Origin: Burkholderia sp. H160
GTDB taxonomy: Bacteria > Pseudomonadota > Gammaproteobacteria > Burkholderiales > Burkholderiaceae
Assembly (NCBI GenBank): GCA_000173575.1
Contig: ABYL01000006.1
Location: forward strand, 1-64,000
DNA length: 64,000 nucleotides
Direction: 5' to 3'
The translations under genes and the position numbers were made by a program. The notes under the pieces are model-generated. The model did not search any database, was not told where the DNA came from, and worked only from the letters and a program-made list of their open reading frames with translations. Below, piece after piece: positions 36,870 to 46,044 of the stretch (position 1 is its first letter; each line of letters starts with the position of its first letter).

Positions 36870-39800
36870 TCAGCAGAAGTCTCTGCTCGTCGTCTGCAAC
36901 TCGCCCAGCAGATGAGACATGTCGACCAGCCGTTGCGCCACGAGGTGCCGTACTTCTCCCTGACACTGCCAGGTGCCGTACACGGCGAGCAGCGCGGCGC
37001 CCAACGCCTCTTTGCGCTGCTTTTCAAGCAGGCCCGGCCAGATGATCACATTGACGTTGCCCGTCTCGTCTTCGAGCGTGACGAACACGACGCCCTTGGC
37101 CGTGCCGGGGCGCTGACGCACCGTCACCAGTCCGCAGGCGCGCGCGAGGCGGCCGTCGCGATAGGTCCGCAGTGTCGAGGCCGGCATCAGCCGGTTCGCG
37201 AGCAACTGCGGCCTGAGCAGTTCCAGCGGATGGCGGTTGAGCGTCAGGCCGAGCGAGCGATAGTCGGCCACGATGTCGTCCGCTTCGCTCGGTGCGCCCA
37301 GCTCGGGCGTTTCGTCCTGAGCCGCCGCGGCCGCGAGCATATCCTTGTCCGGCACTGCGACGACCGACTGCCACAGCGCTTCGCGGCGGTTTCCCGCGAG
37401 CGATGTCAACGCATTCGCCTGCGCGAGCGCATGCAGGTCTTTGCGGTCGAGCTGCGCGCGGCGCGCGAGATCGTTGACGCTCGCGAACGGACGAACCGCA
37501 CGCGCGTTCTCGATGCGTTCCGCGGCGCCGTCCTTCATGCCGCGCAGCAGCGAAAGACCGAGACGCACGGCGGGGCGCGGCGTGCCCGCATTGGGTTCGA
37601 GCGATGAATCCCAACCGCTCACCGTCACATCGACCGGCAACACCTTGACGCCATGCCGCTTCGCATCCTGAACCAGTTGCGACGGCGAATAGAAGCCCAT
37701 CGGCTGGCTGTTCAGCATCGCGGCGAGAAAGGCCTCGGGTTCGTGACACTTGAGCCAGCTGCTCGCATAGACGAGCAACGCGAAACTGGCCGCATGACTT
37801 TCGGGGAAGCCATATTCACCGAAGCCCTTGATCTGCTCGAAGATTGCCTCCGCGAAGGCCTGGGTGTAGCCGCGCTCCTGCATGCCGAGCACGATGCGGT
37901 CGTAGTATTTTTCGAGTCCGCCCTTGCGTTTCCACGCGGCCATCGCGCGCCGCAGCTGGTCGGCTTCGCCGGCCGTGAAGCCGGCTGCGAGAATCGCCAC
38001 CTGCATCACCTGTTCCTGGAAGATCGGCACGCCGAGCGTGCGGCCCAGCGCGGTCTTCAAGGCGTCGCTCGGGTAGGTCACGGGCTCAAAGCCCTGGCGG
38101 CGCTGCAGGTATGGATGCACGGCGCCGCCCTGAATCGGACCCGGCCGCACGATCGCGACTTCGATGACGAGGTCGTAGAACTCCGTGGGCCGCATGCGCG
38201 GCAGCATGCTCATCTGCGCGCGCGATTCGATCTGGAACACGCCGACCGTATCGGCGGCCGAAATCATCGCGTAGGTCGCCTCATCCTCGGCGGGGATGTC
38301 CTGCATTTCGAAGCGTTCTCCGCGCTGTTCCGAAACGAGGTCGAGCGTGCGCCGGATCGCGGACAGCATGCCGAGCGCGAGCACGTCGACCTTCAGCAAG
38401 CCTAATGATTCGAGATCGTCCTTGTCCCACTCGATCACCGAGCGGTCCACCATCGCGGCGTTTTCCACCGGTACGAGCCGGGTGAGCTTGCCGCGGCTGA
38501 TCACGAAGCCGCCCGAATGCTGCGACAGGTGGCGCGGAAAATTCAGCAGTTGCGAGGCGAGCTTCGCCCATGCCTGAATCAAAGGCTTGTCCGGATCGAG
38601 GCCGGATTCCGCGAAGCGCGCGAGCAGATCCTGGCGGCCATCGAACCAGTGATGCGACTTCGCGACCGCGTCGACGATCAGCGGATCGACGCCGAGCGCC
38701 TTGCCCGTTTCGCGCAGCGCCCCACGCGGACGATAGGTCGACACCGCCGCCGCGATCGCGGCCCGGTCGCGGCCGTACTTGCGGTAGATGTACTGGATGA
38801 CTTCTTCGCGCCGCTGGTGCTCGAAGTCGACGTCGATATCGGGCGGCTCGCCGCGCTCCTTGCTGATGAAACGCTCGAACAGCATGTTGCCGCGCGCGGG
38901 GTCCACTTCGGTCACGCCGAGGCAGTAGCAGACCGCCGAATTCGCCGCCGACCCGCGCCCCTGACACAGAATGTGCTGGCTGCGCGCGAAGCGGACAATG
39001 TCGTAGACGGTCAGGAAATACGGCTCGTACTGCAAGTCCGCGATCAGTTCGAGTTCGTGCTCGATCTGCTGCTGCACGTGATGCGGAATCCCCGACGGAA
39101 AACGCCGCTGCGCGCCGATGTAGGTCTCCTGGCGAAGATACGAGGCCGGCGTATGGCCGGCCGGCACCAGCTCGTCGGGATACTCGTAGCGCAGCTCGTC
39201 GAGCGAAAACGTGCAGCGGCTCGTGATGTCGAGCGTCGCAGCCAGCGCGTCTTGCGGGTACAGGTTGGCGAGCCGCAACCGCGAGCGCAGATGCTGCTCG
39301 GCGTTCGGCGCGAGATCATAGCCGCACTCATGGACCGGTTTGCCGACCCGGATCGCGGTCATCGTGTCCTGCAGCGGCTTGCGCGAGCGCACGTGCATGA
39401 CGACTTCGCCGAGCGCGACCACCGGTACGTCACGACTGCGCGCGACGAACTCGACCGCGCCGCGATGCATGTCGTCCATCGCGCGTTGATGGAGCACGAG
39501 GCCGACCCATGCGCGGCCAGTGAAGGTTGCGTCGAGCCATTCGACCTGGGCGTCGAGCGCGTCTTCGCTGGCCGGGAAATCCGGCACGAGAATCGCGAGG
39601 CAGTCGGGCATGCCGAGCAGGTGGCGATACGCCTTTTCCGGCCGCGACAGATCCTGCGGCGTGAGCCGGTATTCGCCCTTGGGCGCGCGCATGCGCGCGA
39701 GCGTGATCAGCTCGGACAGATTGCCGTAGCCGTTGCGGTTGCGGGCGAGCAGGATCAGGCCGAACGCCGGCGAACCATCGGCATTGACGAGCCGGAAATA

Positions 39801-40019
39801 CGAACCGACGATGAACGGCAGCTTCGCTTCTTTCGCCGCGACATGCGCGCGCACGACACCCGCGAGCGAGCACTCGTCGGTGATCGCGAGCGCGGAGTAG
39901 CCGAGTTGCGCGGCACGTCCGGCCAGTTCCTCAGCGTGCGACGCGCCGCGCAGAAACGTGAAGTTGGAAAAGCAGAACAGCTCGGCATACGCCGGCAGCA
40001 TCGTGAAGGGGGTGTCCAT
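36870..40019 (-). CDS. dnaE2: Error-prone DNA polymerase III alpha subunit DnaE2 (ImuC)
   Basis: 1049 residues, normal for DnaE2. An N-terminal PHP domain (YAELFCFSNFTFLRGASHAE) is followed by the palm with the catalytic Asp pair in EPPDIDVDFEHQRREEVI, the finger and helix-hairpin-helix region, and a C-terminal OB domain (GLVTVRQRPGTAKGVVFVTL). It performs translesion synthesis with ImuA and ImuB. It begins 19 bases after imuB ends. ATG 40019 opens the family start MDTPFTMLPAYAEL. Confidence 0.96.
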   Translation of the reverse strand: MDTPFTMLPAYAELFCFSNFTFLRGASHAEELAGRAAQLGYSALAITDECSLAGVVRAHVAAKEAKLPFIVGSYFRLVNADGSPAFGLILLARNRNGYGNLSELITLARMRAPKGEYRLTPQDLSRPEKAYRHLLGMPDCLAILVPDFPASEDALDAQVEWLDATFTGRAWVGLVLHQRAMDDMHRGAVEFVARSRDVPVVALGEVVMHVRSRKPLQDTMTAIRVGKPVHECGYDLAPNAEQHLRSRLRLANLYPQDALAATLDITSRCTFSLDELRYEYPDELVPAGHTPASYLRQETYIGAQRRFPSGIPHHVQQQIEHELELIADLQYEPYFLTVYDIVRFARSQHILCQGRGSAANSAVCYCLGVTEVDPARGNMLFERFISKERGEPPDIDVDFEHQRREEVIQYIYRKYGRDRAAIAAAVSTYRPRGALRETGKALGVDPLIVDAVAKSHHWFDGRQDLLARFAESGLDPDKPLIQAWAKLASQLLNFPRHLSQHSGGFVISRGKLTRLVPVENAAMVDRSVIEWDKDDLESLGLLKVDVLALGMLSAIRRTLDLVSEQRGERFEMQDIPAEDEATYAMISAADTVGVFQIESRAQMSMLPRMRPTEFYDLVIEVAIVRPGPIQGGAVHPYLQRRQGFEPVTYPSDALKTALGRTLGVPIFQEQVMQVAILAAGFTAGEADQLRRAMAAWKRKGGLEKYYDRIVLGMQERGYTQAFAEAIFEQIKGFGEYGFPESHAASFALLVYASSWLKCHEPEAFLAAMLNSQPMGFYSPSQLVQDAKRHGVKVLPVDVTVSGWDSSLEPNAGTPRPAVRLGLSLLRGMKDGAAERIENARAVRPFASVNDLARRAQLDRKDLHALAQANALTSLAGNRREALWQSVVAVPDKDMLAAAAAQDETPELGAPSEADDIVADYRSLGLTLNRHPLELLRPQLLANRLMPASTLRTYRDGRLARACGLVTVRQRPGTAKGVVFVTLEDETGNVNVIIWPGLLEKQRKEALGAALLAVYGTWQCQGEVRHLVAQRLVDMSHLLGELQTTSRDFC

Positions 40020-40038
40020 GGCCGCTCATCCGCGCATA

Positions 40039-41508
40039 TCAGCCGAACAGGCCATGAAGGAACCAGCGTTGCTCTTCTTCCGCGTCGCGGCTGCTCACGC
40101 GTTCGCGGTAGATCCAGTAGCAGCTTTGGTCGTCTGCCTGCGCGACGAAGTAATCGCGCGTGACGAGTTCGCCGTCGAACCAGCCGCTCTCGATGCGCTC
40201 ACCCGGTGACACCATGCGCAACGGCGAGCCATAGAACGGGCGGTGCTGGCGCATCAGCAGACGCACGGGTGTGCCGAGCATCCACGTCGGGCGGGGCAGG
40301 TTCTGCGGGAGCGGGCCGGGCTTGATGGATTGCGATACCGGCAACCAGCGGTTCGCGATCTCCGGACGATGATCGGCCGTCGGCGCGGGCTTCAGCACGT
40401 TCTCTTCGCCGAGCCGCGCGACCAGCAGTTCGAGCAGGCGCTCGTGATCCTCCTGCGAGCCGCCCGGTTCGGGAAAGAGCGTCTCGGACGCGGGCGCGGC
40501 CGACTCGACGTTCGACGCATCGAGCCGCAACGCAATCACGGGCGCGGCGAGCTCGATGCGGTGCAGCCGCTCCTTTAGCAGCCGCATCAGATGTTCTTCG
40601 CGCCATGTCGGCTCGCCGAGTGCGATGTCGAGCGTGGTCGGCTCGATCGCGTCGCGTCCGCGCTCGTGTTCGAGCGACAGCCGAATGCCGGTGACCGCGA
40701 GCTGTTTCGCGCACAGCCATCCGCACAGTTGCACGACGAGCCGCTGCGCGCCGAACACCGCGCCATCCGCGTGTTCGAGCCGGTCCGGCATCTCGATGCG
40801 CGCCGAGAACGTGGGCGGCAGCTCGAGCCAGTCGAACAGTTCGGGCGCGGTCCCGAACGCGCGGTCGAGCGAGTCGAGCAGATGTTCGCCGCAGCGGCGC
40901 TGCAAGCCGGCGCGGGGCAGGCGGCGCAGATCGGCGATGCGCTCGCAACCGAGGCCGGTGAACCAGTCGGCGAACGGTCGGACTTCGGGCACGGCGAGCA
41001 TCGGCAGCGCAGACAGGCGCTGGTCGAGCGACGCGAGCTTCAGCACACGGCGGTTGCCATACTTCGCGAGCAGCCACGCGCCCTGGCCAGTCGGCGCGGC
41101 ACTGATGCGCGCGGTGAAGCCGAGCGCATTGAGGATGGCCTTGGCGTCGCGGCACAGCGCGAGCAGGCCGCCAAAGAGCCGCAGACTCGCGCCGATCTCG
41201 ACGACGACCGTCTCTTCATCGAGCAGCGCGACTTCGGGCGAGAAGCGCATCAGTGCGATACCCACCTCGCGATGGGCCGCCGCCTCGCGGCCGCTGTCGC
41301 GCTCGACCATCTCGGTCTCCGGCGACAGCGTCAGCACGCCGCCGCGCTTCATGCCGGGGCGCACGCCTGCCGAGCGCGCGGCGGGGTCGGCCATGATCAC
41401 CTTGTCTTTCTCCAGCACCGCGCAGCCATGCGCGGGCTCAGGCGACCACTTCGGTCTGAAGACCTCGAGCGGCAACCTGGGCAGATGAACGGCGAGAAAG
41501 ACGCGCAT
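40039..41508 (-). CDS. imuB: ImuB, catalytically inactive Y-family polymerase-like protein
   Basis: 489 residues. The start MRVFLAVHLPRLPLEVF aligns with the first strand of Y-family polymerases, but the usual catalytic acidic residue is absent (VHL where active enzymes have D-x-D), as expected for ImuB. The little finger and a C-terminal extension ending in WFLHGLFG follow. ImuB acts as the hub that links ImuA, DnaE2 and the beta clamp. Its start lies 71 bases inside imuA, so translation is coupled. Confidence 0.94.
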   Translation of the reverse strand: MRVFLAVHLPRLPLEVFRPKWSPEPAHGCAVLEKDKVIMADPAARSAGVRPGMKRGGVLTLSPETEMVERDSGREAAAHREVGIALMRFSPEVALLDEETVVVEIGASLRLFGGLLALCRDAKAILNALGFTARISAAPTGQGAWLLAKYGNRRVLKLASLDQRLSALPMLAVPEVRPFADWFTGLGCERIADLRRLPRAGLQRRCGEHLLDSLDRAFGTAPELFDWLELPPTFSARIEMPDRLEHADGAVFGAQRLVVQLCGWLCAKQLAVTGIRLSLEHERGRDAIEPTTLDIALGEPTWREEHLMRLLKERLHRIELAAPVIALRLDASNVESAAPASETLFPEPGGSQEDHERLLELLVARLGEENVLKPAPTADHRPEIANRWLPVSQSIKPGPLPQNLPRPTWMLGTPVRLLMRQHRPFYGSPLRMVSPGERIESGWFDGELVTRDYFVAQADDQSCYWIYRERVSSRDAEEEQRWFLHGLFG

Positions 41509-42145
41509 GTCGGGAAAGCAGAACAGGAGTGGGTTGAAGGGGAATCGACAGGGGCTCTGCGCGAGCGGGCCCTCGTCGTTTCACGATGTCGATGGTCAGA
41601 CCCTCGGCCGATGGCCTGAGCGCAAGCCGCAGCAGCGCGGGCGACGCGTCCTGCGCGGTGGCGAGCGGCCGCACCATGATGAACAGCGTCTCCGACGACT
41701 GCGCGGCCAGATGCAGGCGGCGCAGCGAGGATGCCTGCGCGTACTGCGCCCAGAAGATCAGCGCGCCGCAACTGCCGGCGCGCAGGATCTGTTCGGCGGA
41801 CCACAGCGCGTCGGCGGTTTTCGGCGCATTGATGCGCAGCACCTGCTGCAGCGACAGGCCGATGTAGCTGAGCCCGAGGCCGTCCGGCGTGTGCGGCGGT
41901 TGCACGAAGGCGATCGGACGCTCGCCGACGGCGCTGAGCGCCGGCCGCAATAGCCTCAGCTCGCCGACACCGGCCTGCTGCACGAGCAGATCGACCAGCG
42001 CGCCGAGCGGCCAGCCGCCGCCGGGCAATTCCGCCGACAGGGCCGGATAGCCGGTATCGACGCTGCGGCCACGCCCAGCGCCAAGCTGGGACGCCCGCCA
42101 CAGCGACGGGTGAATGGCTTCCGGTGCGGGCAGGGCGGCTGTCAT
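41438..42145 (-). CDS. imuA: ImuA, translesion synthesis accessory protein
   Basis: 235 residues from ATG 42145; the frame is open up to 42370, but a start any further upstream would place the LexA box inside the gene. The sequence shows the RecA-like ImuA/SulA-type layout: LSAELPGGGWPLGALVDLLV, then GELRLLRPALSA and a core ending in LRLALRPSAEGLTIDIVKRR. It modulates the ImuB-DnaE2 mutasome. It is the first gene of the SOS operon imuA-imuB-dnaE2(-SRAP). Confidence 0.94.
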   Translation of the reverse strand: MTAALPAPEAIHPSLWRASQLGAGRGRSVDTGYPALSAELPGGGWPLGALVDLLVQQAGVGELRLLRPALSAVGERPIAFVQPPHTPDGLGLSYIGLSLQQVLRINAPKTADALWSAEQILRAGSCGALIFWAQYAQASSLRRLHLAAQSSETLFIMVRPLATAQDASPALLRLALRPSAEGLTIDIVKRRGPARAEPLSIPLQPTPVLLSRHARLSRRSSAQVAARGLQTEVVA

Positions 42146-42157
42146 TTGCGAAAATAC

Positions 42158-42173
42158 CTGTATGGATATACAG
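42158..42173 (-). promoter_or_regulatory. LexA (SOS) box of the imuA operon
   Basis: CTGTATGGATATACAG matches the consensus CTGT-N8-ACAG exactly. It ends 13 bases upstream of the imuA start, where bound LexA would block the promoter. Confidence 0.92.
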
Positions 42174-42229
42174 TATCCTACATCGTTTTTAAGATATCGC
42201 GAATAGGCACTTTTTTCGGGAGCGGATGA

Positions 42230-42514
42230 ATGGATATGCGAGTGCGCAAGCCGGCCGGGCATCCGATGCCGGAGATCGCGGCGTTCGTGGCCGAACTGAA
42301 AGCGGCGTTCGGCGAGCAGGACATCGATGAAGCGATTCGCCGCGGCAAGGCGGGCGAGCCGACCTTTCATGCGCAGGAGAACGGGCGCTCAGTGGGTACG
42401 GCGCCGCCGGTTACCGAGAACGTCTGGCGCGTGGATCGCGCGGTGCGCGACCGCCATTACTGCGAGGGTTGCGACGGCTCGTGCGTTGGCAGCGCGAAGT
42501 CGTGCCGTCCATAA
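42230..42514 (+). CDS. Small conserved protein with a Cys-rich tail
   Basis: 94 residues from ATG 42230, with GGGAG seven bases upstream. The N-terminal half looks like an alpha-helical pair (MPEIAAFVAELKAAFGEQDI, then DEAIRRGKAGEPTFHAQENG). The C-terminus carries four Cys (YCEGCDGSCVGSAKSCRP), possibly a metal site. I do not recognise a characterised family. It diverges from imuA, so the LexA box region may also influence it. It is probably conserved beside imuA in related species, but this needs a search. Confidence 0.65.
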   Translation: MDMRVRKPAGHPMPEIAAFVAELKAAFGEQDIDEAIRRGKAGEPTFHAQENGRSVGTAPPVTENVWRVDRAVRDRHYCEGCDGSCVGSAKSCRP

Positions 42515-42544
42515 TGGCAGCGGCCCTCAACCTCGGAGAACCCC

Positions 42545-42952
42545 ATGCTGCGCACGTACCCCGGAAGTTGCCATTGCCAGTTCGTGAAGTTCGAAGCTCG
42601 CATCGATTTCGACAAGGGCACGTCGAAATGCAATTGCAGCTACTGCAGCAGGCTGCGGTTCTGGCACGTGCAGGTTCGCCGCGAGGACTTTCGTCTGCTC
42701 TCCGATGAAGCCGCGCTGAGCGAATATCAGGGCAACAATCCGGTCGCGCATCACCCGTTCTGCAAACGCTGCGGGATCCATGTGTTCGATCGCATCGATA
42801 TGCCCAACGGCACGGGGTATCCGTATATCAACGTGAACATCATGTGCCTCGATGAGCTCGATCTCGACGCAGCGCTGAATGCGCCGGTGACCTATCGGAA
42901 TGGCCTGCACAATGACTGGGGCAATCCGCCTTCGGAAACGCGGCATCTTTGA
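42545..42952 (+). CDS. GFA-family zinc protein (second of three)
   Basis: 135 residues. The zinc ligand pattern is C-x-C (GSCHCQFVKFEA), C-x-C-x2-C (SKCNCSYCSRLRFW) and C-x2-C (PFCKRCGIHVFD), the Mss4-like fold of the GFA family. The substrate is unknown and formaldehyde activity should not be assumed. It follows the small Cys-tailed protein by 30 bases and may share its transcript. It is only distantly similar to the other two GFA proteins here. Confidence 0.88.
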   Translation: MLRTYPGSCHCQFVKFEARIDFDKGTSKCNCSYCSRLRFWHVQVRREDFRLLSDEAALSEYQGNNPVAHHPFCKRCGIHVFDRIDMPNGTGYPYINVNIMCLDELDLDAALNAPVTYRNGLHNDWGNPPSETRHL

Positions 42953-43291
42953 TTGCTGCAGAGAAACGGAATTTCCTGGACTGCGGCTCCTTGAGAATCA
43001 AGGACTTGCTGACTAGTTGCGTCACACTTCGGGCCGGTTCGTGAACTGAAATCGATAGGCTGGCCTGATTGCCGGCGCGAATTGTCTAGACTGACGCGGA
43101 TGTTCCCGACCGGCCAACTACGGACATCCCGCCTTGCACTGAGACGGACATTTGTGTGTCCGCTTCGCACCGCATAACGGACTGTCTTGTGCCGATCAAC
43201 TCAATTGGGGCGTAGGCCTTGATTTCCGCTTATCCGGTAGTTCGGGGAGAAGAAGTTACAACCTCCACTGACACGAGCGGGGTATTCGCTG
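42953..43291. other. Intergenic region
   Basis: About 340 bases between two convergent genes. No convincing frame, hairpin terminator or mobile-element end was seen. Base composition is noticeably lower in GC than the neighbours. Confidence 0.35.
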
Positions 43292-44158
43292 CTATCCGCC
43301 GAACGTAATGACGATCTCTTCGATCGTCACGCGGATGCGCGCCGTGTGCCGCAGATCCTGATGCGTGACGAGCCAAACCTCATACGACGCGTCGTTTGTA
43401 CGGTCTGGCCAGATCCGCACAAGGCCGTCTCGTTCGCCCATTGGCACGGGTATCTCGCTGATGCCGAGCCCTGCCTTGAGTGCCGCGCGCAACGTCAGGT
43501 TCGTGTTCAGCCGTGCGACGATGCGGCCGTCCGTCAGCGGTTCCCCGACGAACGCTGGCACTCGCGCCTTGGCGAAATACGGCTGGTAGACGACGAGATC
43601 ATGCCCGGCGAACCGCTCGCCCGGCACCGGTTCGCCATGGCGCCGCACATAGTCGGGCGACGCGAACAGCCCCACTTCCCAGCGCGCCAGGCGGCGGGCG
43701 AGCAGATCCGGATTTCGCGGCTTGACGGTCCGGATCGCGATGTCGGCTTCGCGCTTCGCGAGATTGAGGAGCAGGGTCGTCGTGTCGAGCATCACTGATA
43801 CGTCCGGATGCTTCGCATGCAGGCGCTCGAGGGCCTGCATCACGAACTCGTGGGCCAGCGCATCCGTCGTCGAGAGCTTCACCTCGCCGGCGAGCCGCTT
43901 GTCCACGCCTTGCGTGTGGCGCACGAGATCGTGTGCGGACTGCTCCATCGCCTCGGCTGCCCGGATCGCGATCCTGCCGACCGGCGTGAGCTTATAGCCG
44001 TTCGACGTACGCAGGAACAGCGTCGCGCCGAGCGCGTGCTCGAGCGCCGCAAGCCTGCGGCCCACCGTGGCCTGATCGATGTCGAGCGCGCGGGCGGCGG
44101 CGCGCAAGGTCCTTTCCCGATGGAGCGCGACGAAGATGCGCGCGTCGTCCCAGTTCAT
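43292..44158 (-). CDS. LysR family transcriptional regulator
   Basis: 288 residues from ATG 44158 (MNWDDARIFVALHRERTLRA). The winged helix-turn-helix covers residues 1-60 (AARALDIDQATVGRRLAALE), followed by the periplasmic-binding-protein-like effector domain, with HDLVVYQPYFAKARVPAFVG in its second lobe. It is divergent from a quinone oxidoreductase gene, the usual LysR arrangement, and a perfect palindrome lies between them. The effector is unknown. A likely target is the oxidoreductase and flavin reductase pair. Confidence 0.92.
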   Translation of the reverse strand: MNWDDARIFVALHRERTLRAAARALDIDQATVGRRLAALEHALGATLFLRTSNGYKLTPVGRIAIRAAEAMEQSAHDLVRHTQGVDKRLAGEVKLSTTDALAHEFVMQALERLHAKHPDVSVMLDTTTLLLNLAKREADIAIRTVKPRNPDLLARRLARWEVGLFASPDYVRRHGEPVPGERFAGHDLVVYQPYFAKARVPAFVGEPLTDGRIVARLNTNLTLRAALKAGLGISEIPVPMGERDGLVRIWPDRTNDASYEVWLVTHQDLRHTARIRVTIEEIVITFGG

Positions 44159-44171
44159 GTCGCCCCCGGCG

Positions 44172-44189
44172 TGATGCAAATTTGCATCA
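44172..44189. promoter_or_regulatory. Palindromic LysR operator candidate
   Basis: TGATGCAAATTTGCATCA is a perfect 18-base palindrome located 13 bases upstream of the LysR start and about 124 bases upstream of the divergent oxidoreductase start. It fits the T-N11-A form of LysR sites and would serve autoregulation and activation of the partner gene. Confidence 0.65.
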
Positions 44190-44312
44190 TACGACCAGCA
44201 ATTCGCTGCACGTCAAGCGCAGGCTGCGCGACTACACTTTTTTCAACCGATGCGGCGATTCGGCGGTTCGCTCGAATTCGCGGGGCATCCGGCATTTTAA
44301 AAGGATGAAGTT

Positions 44313-45344
44313 GTGTCACACGAAACGAAAGGCATTCCCGCGACGATGACCGTGATCGACATCACGAGGCCGGGCGGCCCGGACGTGCTGGCACCCGTGC
44401 AGCGTCCTGTTCCCGCGCCGGCCGACGACGAAGTGCTGATCCGTCTTCATGCGGCCGGCGTGAACGGCCCCGACGTGCTGCAGCGCAAGGGGTTGTACGA
44501 TCCGCCACCGGGCGCATCGGACATTCCCGGGCTCGAAGTCGCGGGCAAAATCGTGTCCGTCGGGCGCAATGTGACCCGGTTCGCGGTCGGCGATCTCGTC
44601 TGTGCGCTGGTCCCGGGGGGCGGCTATGCGGAGTACGCCGTCGCGCACGAGAGCAACACGCTTGCGGTTCCCGCTGGTCTCACGTTGGTCGAGGCAGCCG
44701 CGATCCCCGAGACCTTTCTGACGGTATGGCTGAACCTGTTCCAGCGCGGCAAGTTCAAGGCTGGCGAAACCGTGCTGATCCATGGCGGCGCATCGGGGAT
44801 CGGCACCACGGCGACGACGCTCGCGAAGGCGTTCGGCGCCTCGAAGATCATCACGACGGTCGGCTCCGACGCGCACCGCACCGCAAGCATCGCGCTCGGT
44901 GCCGATGTCGCGGTTGACTACCGCAACGAGGATTTCGTCGAGGAGGTCATGCGCGCGACGGATGGGCGCGGCGTCGACGTGGTCGTCGATATCATCGCCG
45001 GTGATTACGTCGCGCGGAATTACGCGGCGGCCGCGATGAACGGCCGCATCGTGCAGATCGGCGTGATCAAGGGGCCCGCGCAAGCACTCGACCTGTTCCC
45101 GATGCTGGCGAAACGCCTCACGCACATCGGCTCGACGCTGCGCTCGCGCACGCACGAGGAAAAGGCGGAGCTGATCGAGGATCTCAAGCGATCGGTGTGG
45201 CCTCACATCCGGCGTGGCGCGGTGAAGCCCGTGATCTATCGGACCTTCGATCTCGACGATGCGCGCGGCGCGCATGCGCTGATGGACTCGGGCACGCATA
45301 TCGGCAAGATCGTGCTGACGACCCGGGCGGCACGCGCAGCCTGA
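44313..45344 (+). CDS. NAD(P)H-quinone oxidoreductase-like MDR protein (PIG3 group)
   Basis: 343 residues from GTG 44313 with AAGGA upstream; an ATG at 44346 (MTVIDITRPGGPDVL) is an alternative. The zinc-free medium-chain reductase pattern is clear: AAGVNGPDVLQRKGLYDPPP, VAGKIVSVG, and the nucleotide-binding motif LIHGGASGIGTTATTLAKAF. The PIG3/TP53I3-like subgroup reduces quinones with NADPH. It is divergent from the LysR gene, with a flavin reductase family gene just downstream. Confidence 0.9.
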   Translation: MSHETKGIPATMTVIDITRPGGPDVLAPVQRPVPAPADDEVLIRLHAAGVNGPDVLQRKGLYDPPPGASDIPGLEVAGKIVSVGRNVTRFAVGDLVCALVPGGGYAEYAVAHESNTLAVPAGLTLVEAAAIPETFLTVWLNLFQRGKFKAGETVLIHGGASGIGTTATTLAKAFGASKIITTVGSDAHRTASIALGADVAVDYRNEDFVEEVMRATDGRGVDVVVDIIAGDYVARNYAAAAMNGRIVQIGVIKGPAQALDLFPMLAKRLTHIGSTLRSRTHEEKAELIEDLKRSVWPHIRRGAVKPVIYRTFDLDDARGAHALMDSGTHIGKIVLTTRAARAA

Positions 45345-45396
45345 CGCGCAGCTCCGGCCACCTGACTTGCCATTACTCACATCCCCGATCAAAACC

Positions 45397-46044
45397 ATGA
45401 CTGATGCACGCTACCATTACTACGAACCGTCACAAGGCCATGGATTGCCGCATGATCCATTTAATTCAATCGTCGGTCCAAGGCCCGTCGGATGGATTTC
45501 CACGCGCGGCAGCAACGGCATGCTAAATCTCGCGCCATACAGCTTTTTCAACGCCTTCAACTACCATCCGCCGATCATCGGCTTCTCGAGCATCGACGCG
45601 AAGGACAGCCTACGCAACGTGCAAGAAACGGGGGAGTTTGTCTGGAACCTCACCACACGCGATCTCGCCGAAAAGATGAATGCAACGTGCGCAATGGTGC
45701 CTTACGAAGTCGACGAGTTTGAAGTGGCCGGGCTGACCCCCGCTCCGTCTCGGCAAGTCGCCGTTCCACGCGTGGCAGAGAGTGGTGTTAACTTCGAATG
45801 CAAGCTGGCCGATGTGATTCAGCTTCGCAATCACAAAGGCATGCCTATTACCACATGGCTCGTGCTGGGAGAAGTCGTGGCTGTTCACATTCGCCAGGAC
45901 TTGCTTAAAGACGGCACCTTCGACACCTTCGGCGCCGGCATCATTCTTCGGGCAGGCGGCCCATCGGCCTATGCGCTCGTCGCACCCGAGAGTCGATTCG
46001 ATATTGGGCGCCCGCCCGGGGTGAATCACCCCGCCGCACGATGA
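45397..46044 (+). CDS. Flavin reductase family protein (DIM6/NTAB type)
   Basis: 215 residues from ATG 45397. The FMN-binding split-barrel motifs are present: FNSIVGPRPVGWISTRGSNG, NLAPYSFFNAFNYHPPIIGF and KDSLRNVQETGEFVWNLTTR. Members bind FMN and act as flavin reductases or oxidoreductases with small partners. It lies about 50 bases after the quinone oxidoreductase, so both may form a LysR-controlled unit. Confidence 0.9.
   Translation: MTDARYHYYEPSQGHGLPHDPFNSIVGPRPVGWISTRGSNGMLNLAPYSFFNAFNYHPPIIGFSSIDAKDSLRNVQETGEFVWNLTTRDLAEKMNATCAMVPYEVDEFEVAGLTPAPSRQVAVPRVAESGVNFECKLADVIQLRNHKGMPITTWLVLGEVVAVHIRQDLLKDGTFDTFGAGIILRAGGPSAYALVAPESRFDIGRPPGVNHPAAR

Noticed and set aside
38517-40163. 548-codon plus-strand frame opposite dnaE2
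   Set aside because: Antisense to the PHP and palm domains of DnaE2, Arg/His-rich.
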